Assembly (NCBI GenBank): GCA_039649115.1
Contig: JBBWZQ010000248.1
Span: 1 to 19,444 of the forward strand
DNA length: 19,444 nucleotides
From: DATEJJ01 sp039649115
GTDB taxonomy: Bacteria > Actinomycetota > Actinomycetes > Mycobacteriales > Micromonosporaceae
Reading direction: 5' to 3'
Made by a program: the position numbers and the translations under genes. The notes beneath the pieces are model-generated. The model saw only the letters and a program-made list of their open reading frames with translations. It was not told the DNA's origin and searched no databases. Each line of letters begins with the position of its first letter. The stretch's first letter is position 1. This document shows positions 1-6,235 of this stretch, piece by piece.

Positions 1-120
1 TCGACGAAGTTGTTCGGCCGGCTGCCCGACGAGACCTGGTTCTACCCGGGCCATGGCAAAGACTCGACGCTCGGCGCGGAGCGGCCGTCGCTGCCGGAGT
101 GGCGTGCGCGAGGCTGGTGA
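1..120 (+). CDS. MBL-fold metallo-hydrolase (glyoxalase II-like), C-terminal fragment
   Basis: Only the last 39 codons are in the window; the 5' part lies outside. Frame 1 reads through to TGA at 118-120. The visible end contains WFYPGHGKDSTLGAERP (residues 13-29 of the fragment), the C-terminal signature of the glyoxalase II branch of the metallo-beta-lactamase fold. In that family the PGHG histidine is a metal ligand of the dinuclear site, and the TLGAERP..EWRARGW ending is common in actinobacterial members annotated as MBL-fold hydrolases. It is too short for the ORF to stand on length alone, so the call rests on this motif. It converges on recQ with 88 bp between the stops. The substrate is unknown; a thioester or hydroxyacylglutathione-like substrate would be typical. 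Confidence 0.85.
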   Translation, partial: STKLFGRLPDETWFYPGHGKDSTLGAERPSLPEWRARGW

Positions 121-196
121 TCGACCGTGGTCAGACCTCGATGACGGGCCATTCCGGCGGCACCAAGCTGCTCATCCGTGGCGCACCGACATATCC

Positions 197-209
197 GTGC
201 CGGGGGCAC
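197..209. terminator. Small hairpin between convergent stops
   Basis: GTGCC-GGG-GGCAC forms a 5-bp stem that starts at the recQ stop codon (TAG on the minus strand at 211-209) and lies between the MBL-hydrolase and recQ ends. There is no T-tract on either side, so it is at best a weak terminator. The rest of 121-208 shows nothing recognisable. Confidence 0.25.
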
Positions 210-2056
210 TATCCGGCGAGCGTGTCCAGGATCTGCTGGCCGTACTTCGCGAGTTTGTTCTCGCCGACACCGCTGATCGTGCCGAGCGCGGCCAGCGTCG
301 CCGGCAGCTCGGTGGCGATCTGGCGCAGGGTCGCGTCGTGGAAGATGACGTAGGCGGGTACACCCTGCTCCTTGGCCGTGGCCCCCCGCCACGCGCGCAG
401 CCGCTCGAAGACCGGCGCCGCGTCCGCGGAGAGTTCGACGGCAGCCGCGCGCTGCTTCGCGACGGAGTTGCCGGCGGCCTTCGACCGTTCGGGCTCCCGC
501 CGCAGCCTGACCTCGCGCTCGCGGCTCAGCACCGACCTGCTGGCGTCGCTGAGGACCAGCGTGCCGTACTCGCCTTCGACCGCCAGGAGACCCTGGGCCA
601 GCAGTTGCCGGACCACGCCGCGCCATTCCGCCTCGCGCAGCTCGGTGCCGATGCCGAACACGGTCATGGAGTCGTGCCGGTGCTGCACCACCTTCTCGGT
701 GCGCCGGCCGAGCAGGATGTCGATGGACTGCCCGGCGCCGAATTTCTGGTTCCGCTCGCGGTGCAGGCGCAGGACCGTCGAGAGCAGTTTCTGCGCCGCG
801 ACCGTGCCGTCCCAGGACTCCGGCGGTATCAGGCACGTGTCGCAGTTGCCGCAGGCGCCGCTCTGCTCGCCGAAGTAGGCGAGCAACCGCATGCGGCGGC
901 ACTCCACGGTCTCGCAGAGCGCCAGCATCGCGTCGAGGTGGCTGGCGAGGACGCGCCGGCGCGCCGCGTCACCGTCCGAGCTTTCAATCAACTTCCGCAG
1001 TTGTACGACGTCCTGGAGGCCGTACGCCAGCCATGCGGTGGACGGCAGGCCGTCCCGGCCCGCGCGGCCGGTCTCCTGGTAGTAGCCCTCGATCGACTTC
1101 GGTAGGTCGAGATGGGCGACGAAGCGTACGTCCGGCTTGTCGATGCCCATGCCGAACGCGATCGTGGCCACCATGATCACGCCATCCTCGCGGAGGAAGC
1201 GCTGCTGATTGGCCGCTCGGGTGCGCGCGTCAAGACCGGCGTGGTACGGCAGGGCGGCGAACCCGTTCTGCACCAGCCACTCGGCGGTCTTCTCGACGGA
1301 GGCGCGGGAGAGGCAGTAGACGATGCCCGCGTCGCCGGGGTGCTCGGTGCGCAACAGTTCGAGCAGCTGCTTGCGCGGCTCGTTCTTCGGCACGATCCGG
1401 TACTGGATGTTGGGCCGGTCGAAGCTCGCCACGAAATGGCGCGCGCCGCGCAGGTTCAGCCGGGTCGCGATCTCCGTGTGAGTCGCGCTCGTGGCCGTCG
1501 CGGTCAGCGCGATCCGCGGCACGTCGGGCCAGCGCTCGTGCAACATGCTCAGCGTGAGGTAGTCGGGCCGGAAGTCGTGGCCCCACTGCGCCACGCAGTG
1601 TGCCTCGTCGATCGCGAACAGCGAGATCCTGCCGCGTTCCAGCAGCCGCAGGGCGGGCCCGACCGCCAGTGCCTCGGGCGCGAGGTACAACAGGTCAAGT
1701 TCTCCCGCGACGAAGGCGGACTCGACCTCGCGGCGCGAGTCGAAGTCCAGGGTGGAGTTGATGAAGCCGGCTCGGACGCCGAGGGCGCGCAGCGCGTCGA
1801 CCTGGTCCTGCATCAGGGCGATGAGGGGCGAGATCACCACTCCCGTCCCGGCGCGGACGATTGCCGGGATCTGGTAGCACAGCGATTTGCCGCCGCCGGT
1901 CGGCATGAGGACGAGCGCGTCGCCGCCACCGATGACGTGCTCGACGATCTCCTGCTGGCTGCCCCGGAAGGCGCTGTAGCCGAAGACGCGCCGCAGGACC
2001 CGCAGTGCGTCGCTCACCTCGGGTTGCGTCCCTGTCGCGGTGTCCTGCGTGACCAC
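209..2056 (-). CDS. recQ: ATP-dependent DNA helicase RecQ
   Basis: This is a 3'-5' superfamily 2 DNA helicase acting in recombination and fork repair. The 615-residue product is close to E. coli RecQ (about 610) and has all the parts. Motif 0 is FRGSQQ (30-35), Walker A MPTGGGKS (51-58), motif II DEAH (150-153), motif III TATATS (185-190) and motif VI QETGRAGRDG (327-336). The zinc-binding cysteines are C386, C402, C405 and C408, followed by the RQC winged helix (about 415-515) and an HRDC domain (about 543-612) ending GVGENKLAKYG. A charged linker (515-540) precedes HRDC. The start is GTG at 2056. No good Shine-Dalgarno precedes it, but a TAGAAT box ends 6 nt upstream, which suggests a leaderless transcript. 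It stands alone, divergent from the SWIM operon. Nothing is broken. Confidence 0.97.
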   Translation of the reverse strand: MVTQDTATGTQPEVSDALRVLRRVFGYSAFRGSQQEIVEHVIGGGDALVLMPTGGGKSLCYQIPAIVRAGTGVVISPLIALMQDQVDALRALGVRAGFINSTLDFDSRREVESAFVAGELDLLYLAPEALAVGPALRLLERGRISLFAIDEAHCVAQWGHDFRPDYLTLSMLHERWPDVPRIALTATATSATHTEIATRLNLRGARHFVASFDRPNIQYRIVPKNEPRKQLLELLRTEHPGDAGIVYCLSRASVEKTAEWLVQNGFAALPYHAGLDARTRAANQQRFLREDGVIMVATIAFGMGIDKPDVRFVAHLDLPKSIEGYYQETGRAGRDGLPSTAWLAYGLQDVVQLRKLIESSDGDAARRRVLASHLDAMLALCETVECRRMRLLAYFGEQSGACGNCDTCLIPPESWDGTVAAQKLLSTVLRLHRERNQKFGAGQSIDILLGRRTEKVVQHRHDSMTVFGIGTELREAEWRGVVRQLLAQGLLAVEGEYGTLVLSDASRSVLSREREVRLRREPERSKAAGNSVAKQRAAAVELSADAAPVFERLRAWRGATAKEQGVPAYVIFHDATLRQIATELPATLAALGTISGVGENKLAKYGQQILDTLAG

Positions 2057-2062
2057 CCGGCG

Positions 2063-2068
2063 ATTCTA
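2063..2068 (-). promoter_or_regulatory. recQ -10 box (TAGAAT), leaderless
   Basis: On the minus strand TAGAAT fits the actinobacterial -10 consensus TANNNT and ends 6 nt before the recQ GTG, so transcription would begin at or next to the start codon. No clear -35 box is visible. Confidence 0.5.
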
Positions 2069-2090
2069 CGGTCTGCCCCCGGCAAACCCG

Positions 2091-2104
2091 GGCGGCGAGC
2101 CGCC
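2091..2104. other. GC-rich inverted repeat in recQ/SWIM divergent region
   Basis: GGCGGC-GA-GCCGCC is a near-perfect palindrome in the 126-bp divergent intergenic region. It could be an operator or fold into a 5-bp stem with a CGAG loop. The function is unknown, and such repeats arise easily in GC-rich DNA. Confidence 0.25.
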
Positions 2105-2142
2105 GCCAATCTCGGTCACTCCACCCTGATCAATCCAGCCGC

Positions 2143-2158
2143 CTGACGGTTGTGTCAG
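2143..2158. promoter_or_regulatory. Candidate operator upstream of SWIM operon
   Basis: CTGAC-GGTTGT-GTCAG is a perfect 5-bp inverted repeat with a 6-nt spacer. It sits 10 bp upstream of the presumed -10 box of the SWIM operon and covers the -35 position, where a dimeric repressor or activator could bind. Confidence 0.3.
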
Positions 2159-2168
2159 ACCGCGTGGC

Positions 2169-2174
2169 TACGCT
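2169..2174 (+). promoter_or_regulatory. SWIM-operon -10 box (TACGCT), leaderless
   Basis: TACGCT fits TANNNT and ends 8 nt before the GTG start at 2183. No Shine-Dalgarno lies in between, so a leaderless or nearly leaderless mRNA is likely. No convincing -35 box is seen. Confidence 0.4.
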
Positions 2175-2182
2175 GACCAATT

Positions 2183-3565
2183 GTGGCCGATACCGCGCTG
2201 ACGGAGCTGCAGCTTCCACCCCGGTGGAGCGCCGACCAGGTGCTCTCCCTGGCGCCCGACGCCCCCGCACAGCGGGCCGCCCGGGCGCTCGCGGGTGACA
2301 AGGCGTGGTGCGAGGCGGGCGTCAGTGCCGGTGACGACCTGCCGCCGACGGTGTGGGGCCTTTGCCAGGGCAGCGGCGTCCAGCCCTACCGCACCTGCGT
2401 CGACCTCACCGAGCCGGTCTACCGGTGCTCGTGTCCCAGCCGGAAGTTCCCCTGCAAGCACACCCTGGCCATCCTTCTGCGGTGGGCGGGCGGCGCCATT
2501 CCCGAGGCGCCCGCGCCCGCCTGGGTGCGCGAGTGGCAGGCGTCGCGGGGCGACCGGGTGTCGCGCGCGGTGGCCGCCGCGGACCGGGCGCGCACCGGCG
2601 GCGAGGGTACCGGCCGGGCCGCCGGTGAGAAGGCCGCGGTGCGCCGGGCCGGGCGGGTCGCCCTCGGCCTTGCCGAACTCGACCGGTGGCTGGCCGACCA
2701 GGTGCGCGGTGGGCTCGCCGGAGCGGCGAAGCTCGGCTACGACCACTGGGACGCGATGGCGGCGCGCCTGATCGACGCGCAGGCACCCGGGGCGGCCCGG
2801 CTCGTGCGCAACCTCGGCGGATACCTCGACGATCCGGAGCGCCTGCTGGCCGAGCTCGGCCTGTTGCGGCTGCTCGCGGCGGGGTTCGCCCGGCTGGACA
2901 GCCTGCCGGACGAGCTGGCGGCCACGGTCCGGCTGCGGGTCGGCCTGCCGGTCTCCGCGGAGGAGGTGCTCGCCGCAGCGCCGGTGCGCGACCGGTGGCA
3001 GGTACTCGGCGTGCGGGACGAGCTGGAGGACAACCTGATGGTGCGCCGGGTCTGGTTGCGTGGCGCGGCCACCGGCCGGGCCGCCCTGGTGCTGTCCTTC
3101 GCCGGCCCCGGCCAGGTGTTCGTCACCGATCTTGTGCTGGGCACGGAGCTCGACGCCGACCTGTGCTTCTACCCCGAACACCTGCGGGTGCAGATCGCCC
3201 GCCGGCACGCCCCGGCCGCGCCCATCACCGCCGTGCCGGGCGCGCTGTCCGTGCCCGCGGCGATGCGGGAGTACGCGCAGGCACTGGCCGCCGACCCGTG
3301 GCTGGAACGCTGGCCCATGGTGCTGGCCGCGGCGACGCCGGTCCGGGTGGGCGCATCGCCGGATGGTGCGCCCGGCGGTCCGCGGGAGCGGTGGTGCCTG
3401 ACCGCCGGCGACGGCCACGGCATACCGGTCGACCCGGCCGCCGGTGCCCCCTGGCGCCTCGTCGCGGCGGCTGCCGGCCGGCCGGTGACCGTGGCCGGCG
3501 AGTGGACGGCCACCGGGTTGCGCCCGTTGAGCGTCTGGGCCGACAACCGGCTGGTGCGGCTGTGA
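2183..3565 (+). CDS. SWIM zinc-finger protein (YehQ-like)
   Basis: First gene of the five-gene operon; 460 residues. The SWIM zinc finger is seen directly as C82-x-C84-x6-C91-x-H93 (RCSCPSRKFPCKH), followed by the helix HTLAILLRWAGG. SWIM fingers are known to mediate protein or nucleic-acid contacts. The remaining roughly 350 residues are Ala/Arg/Leu-rich and mostly helical, with no catalytic motif I can recognise; residues about 110-155 form a basic, low-complexity linker. The GTG start fits the usual N-terminus of the family (LPPRWSADQVLSLAPD shortly after the start) and a -10 box just upstream. Its place before DUF5691, MoxR, DUF5682 and VWA genes matches the E. coli yehQ/yehL/yehM/yehP content, so it is probably an adaptor or substrate-binding partner of the ATPase (inference). 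Confidence 0.9.
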   Translation: MADTALTELQLPPRWSADQVLSLAPDAPAQRAARALAGDKAWCEAGVSAGDDLPPTVWGLCQGSGVQPYRTCVDLTEPVYRCSCPSRKFPCKHTLAILLRWAGGAIPEAPAPAWVREWQASRGDRVSRAVAAADRARTGGEGTGRAAGEKAAVRRAGRVALGLAELDRWLADQVRGGLAGAAKLGYDHWDAMAARLIDAQAPGAARLVRNLGGYLDDPERLLAELGLLRLLAAGFARLDSLPDELAATVRLRVGLPVSAEEVLAAAPVRDRWQVLGVRDELEDNLMVRRVWLRGAATGRAALVLSFAGPGQVFVTDLVLGTELDADLCFYPEHLRVQIARRHAPAAPITAVPGALSVPAAMREYAQALAADPWLERWPMVLAAATPVRVGASPDGAPGGPRERWCLTAGDGHGIPVDPAAGAPWRLVAAAAGRPVTVAGEWTATGLRPLSVWADNRLVRL

Positions 3566-3617
3566 GAGCACGGAGGGCGCACGGATCGGACCGCGAGGCG
3601 AACGGAGGGTTGACGCT

Positions 3618-5135
3618 GTGACGCGTTCGATCCAGGGCGGCTGGCCGGACGTGCTCGCCTCGGCCCTCGTCGGCACGGCGCGCAGTGGCGAGCAGGCGGA
3701 CGCGCTGCTCGAAGCGGCCGCCGCGCACGCGCTGCGGCGGCGTGCCGGGGTGGCGCTCGTGCCCGCGGCACGGCCCCCGGCGGCGGCGCCGGTCGACGAT
3801 GCGCGGACAGTCGGGCCGGCCGCCGCCGCGCGCGTCGGTGACCTGCTCGCGCTGGACAGCACGGGACGGGAGGTGGGGCCGGTCCGCGACATGGCGAGCC
3901 GGCTGGAGCTGCTCGCCGAGTGGCTGGCCGCCGCCGCGGCGGCCGGCCGCAGGCTGCCGACCGAACTGGTGCCGGCGCTGCTCGACGCGGGGCGCCGGCA
4001 CCGCGGGCTGCGGGTCCTGATCGCCCCGGTCGCCGGGCCGCTGGCCGGCTGGCTCGCCGGGCAGCGCGCCGAGTGGTCGTACGCGTCCACGGCGCCGCCA
4101 GCACAGTCCACAGTGGATGATGGCCAGGTCTGGGAGCTCGGCTCGCTCGCGCAACGGGTGGTCTACCTGGCCCGGCTCCGACGGCACGACCCGGACGGCG
4201 CGCGTGAGCTGCTCCGGGCGGCCTGGGACGCCGAGCCGCCCGACGACCGCGCGGAACTGCTCAAGGCGCTGGCACCCGGCCTGTCCGGCGACGACGGGCC
4301 ACTACTGGAACGCGCGCTGGACGACCGGCGCCGGCAGGTACGCGAGGTCGCACTCGACCTGCTCGCGCGGCTGCCCGCCAGTGCGCACGCCCAGCGGATG
4401 GCCGTCCGGGCGAGCGCCTGCGTGGTGGTGGGCGGGACCGGCCGGATCGACGTCACCCCACCGGAGCAGTGCGACCGCTCGATGCGTCGCGACGGGATCG
4501 CGCCGCGGCCGCCGGCCGGTACGGGTGAGCGGGCGTGGTGGCTGGAGGAGACCCTGGCGCGCGCTCCCCTGCACATCTGGCCGCAGCCGCACGAGTTCCT
4601 CGCCCGCGAGGTGCGCGAGGGGTGGGTCGGTACCCTGCGCCGCGGCCTGGCGCGCGCCGCCGCCATCCAGCGGCACGGCACCTGGGCCGCCGCGCTGGTC
4701 GACTCGCTCACCGCTGATGTGCTCGACCGCGGGCGCCCCGAGGACCGGCTGCTTCTCGAGGCGCTCTACGACGCTCTCCCGGCCGACGACCTGGCCATCC
4801 GGGCCACCGCCGCGCTGCGCCGGGGACTCGCCGGCGCGACGGCCGTCGGGGTCGACCACGTCCTCGCGCTGTGCCCCCGGCCATGGCCGCCGGCCGTCGC
4901 CGACGCGGTCCTCGCCGCGCTCGGCGACCAGGCCGGCCAGCGGGGTACCGGCTGGCGCATCGCCGGGCTGTGCGAACTCGCCGCGCTCCGGCTGCCGGCC
5001 GACCTCGCGCCCCGGGTGCCGGTGCTCCTCGACCGGCTGCGCGCCGCGGGGCCGGCCAGCCCGGGCCTGGTCGCCGTCGAACGGCTCGCCCGCACCCTCC
5101 GGTTCCGCCACGACATGCTCGAGGAGCTCGCGTGA
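3618..5135 (+). CDS. DUF5691 family protein (HEAT-like helical)
   Basis: 505 residues, function unknown. It has the composition and position of the DUF5691 proteins that accompany SWIM/MoxR/VWA genes in actinomycetes; the family name is from memory of such neighbourhoods. The protein is strongly alpha-helical. Segments such as residues 205-250 (DDRAELLKALAP, then RRRQVREVALDLLARLP) look like HEAT-type repeats, which suggests a scaffold. No enzyme motif, signal peptide or membrane span is visible. The GTG start at 3618 has a good Shine-Dalgarno, GGAGG at 3605-3609, 8 nt upstream. It lies 52 bp after the SWIM gene. Its stop overlaps the MoxR start (GTGA, 4 bp), so the two are translationally coupled and probably partners. 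A Thr/Val/Asp/Asp-encoding stretch near 4105-4120 uses A/T-ending codons unlike the rest. Confidence 0.8.
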   Translation: MTRSIQGGWPDVLASALVGTARSGEQADALLEAAAAHALRRRAGVALVPAARPPAAAPVDDARTVGPAAAARVGDLLALDSTGREVGPVRDMASRLELLAEWLAAAAAAGRRLPTELVPALLDAGRRHRGLRVLIAPVAGPLAGWLAGQRAEWSYASTAPPAQSTVDDGQVWELGSLAQRVVYLARLRRHDPDGARELLRAAWDAEPPDDRAELLKALAPGLSGDDGPLLERALDDRRRQVREVALDLLARLPASAHAQRMAVRASACVVVGGTGRIDVTPPEQCDRSMRRDGIAPRPPAGTGERAWWLEETLARAPLHIWPQPHEFLAREVREGWVGTLRRGLARAAAIQRHGTWAAALVDSLTADVLDRGRPEDRLLLEALYDALPADDLAIRATAALRRGLAGATAVGVDHVLALCPRPWPPAVADAVLAALGDQAGQRGTGWRIAGLCELAALRLPADLAPRVPVLLDRLRAAGPASPGLVAVERLARTLRFRHDMLEELA

Positions 5136-6229
5136 CCATCGATCGGACGCAGGCCCCACCGGTGCAGCGCCGGCACGCCGAGGACGAGTACGGCCACGAA
5201 CTCGCCGCCCTCGCCGCCGGTGACGACCGGCTGCGCCCGCCCGGCTGGCTGCTGTCCCCGGCCGCCGTCGTGACGTACCTGCTCGGTGGGGCGGCCGCCG
5301 ACGGCACCCCGATCGTGCCCAAGTACGTCGGCTCCCGCCGGCTGATCGAGGTGGCGGTCGCCACCCTGACGACCGACCGGGCACTGCTCCTGCTCGGCGT
5401 GCCCGGCACCGCGAAGACCTGGGTGTCCGAGCACCTCGCCGCCGCCATCAGCGGCGACTCCACCCTGCTGGTCCAGGGCACCGCCGGTACTCCCGAGGAG
5501 GCCATCCGGTACGGCTGGAACTACGCGCGGCTGCTGGCCGACGGACCCTCCCGGGCGGCCCTTGTGGACAGTCCCGTGCTGCGGGCGATGATCGACGGCC
5601 GCATCGCCCGGGTGGAGGAGCTAACCCGGATGCCGTCGGACGTGCAGGATTCGCTGATCACCATCCTGTCGGAGCGGACGCTGCCCGTTCCCGAGCTGGG
5701 CAGTGAGGTGCAGGCGCGCAAGGGCTTCAACCTCATCGCCACGGCGAACGACCGGGACCGGGGGGTGAACGAGTTCTCCTCGGCGCTGCGGCGGCGCTTC
5801 AACACCGTGGTCCTGCCGGTACCGGCCGGCATGGCGGAGGAGGTCGACATCGTCTCCCGCCGGGTGGCGCAGCTCGGCCGGGCGCTGGAGCTGCCCGAGC
5901 TGCCGCCCGCGGTCGACGAGATCCGCCGGGTCGTGACCATCTTCCGGGAGCTGCGCAACGGCGTGACCGAGGACGGGCGCACCAAGCTCAAGTCGCCCAG
6001 CGGCACGCTGTCCACGGCCGAGGCGATCTCCGTGGTGACCAACGGGCTGGCGCTCGCGGCGCACTTCGGCGACGGCCGGCTGCGCGCCGTCGACGTGGCG
6101 TCGGGCATCGTCGGTTCGGTCATCAAGGACCCGGTGTCCGACCAGGTGGTGTGGCGGGAGTACCTGGAGACGGTGGTCCGCGAGCGCGACGGCTGGCGGG
6201 ACTTCTACCGGGCGGCCCGGGACGGGTAG
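5132..6229 (+). CDS. MoxR-type AAA+ ATPase (YehL-like)
   Basis: 365 residues. MoxR AAA+ proteins are ATP-driven chaperones that usually work with a VWA protein, for instance to insert metals or assemble complexes. Seen here: Walker A GVPGTAKT (89-96), a Walker B-like IARVEE (158-163) in which Glu replaces the usual Asp, sensor 1 in IATAND (202-207, N206), and Arg-finger candidates in ALRRRF (218-223). The stretch ELTRMPSDVQDSLITILSER is typical of the YehL branch. The C-terminal lid spans roughly 255-345. The GTG start at 5132 overlaps the DUF5691 stop by 4 bp and has AGGAG at 5122-5126, 5 nt upstream. The same frame is open further upstream, but that part is only the shadow of DUF5691. The VWA partner lies two genes on in the same operon. 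Confidence 0.93.
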   Translation: MTIDRTQAPPVQRRHAEDEYGHELAALAAGDDRLRPPGWLLSPAAVVTYLLGGAAADGTPIVPKYVGSRRLIEVAVATLTTDRALLLLGVPGTAKTWVSEHLAAAISGDSTLLVQGTAGTPEEAIRYGWNYARLLADGPSRAALVDSPVLRAMIDGRIARVEELTRMPSDVQDSLITILSERTLPVPELGSEVQARKGFNLIATANDRDRGVNEFSSALRRRFNTVVLPVPAGMAEEVDIVSRRVAQLGRALELPELPPAVDEIRRVVTIFRELRNGVTEDGRTKLKSPSGTLSTAEAISVVTNGLALAAHFGDGRLRAVDVASGIVGSVIKDPVSDQVVWREYLETVVRERDGWRDFYRAARDG

Positions 6230-6235
6230 ACGCCC

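Noticed and set aside
53..1105. Plus-strand open frame across the recQ 3' half
   Set aside because: The minus strand here encodes a full RecQ with all motifs; the plus frame has none.
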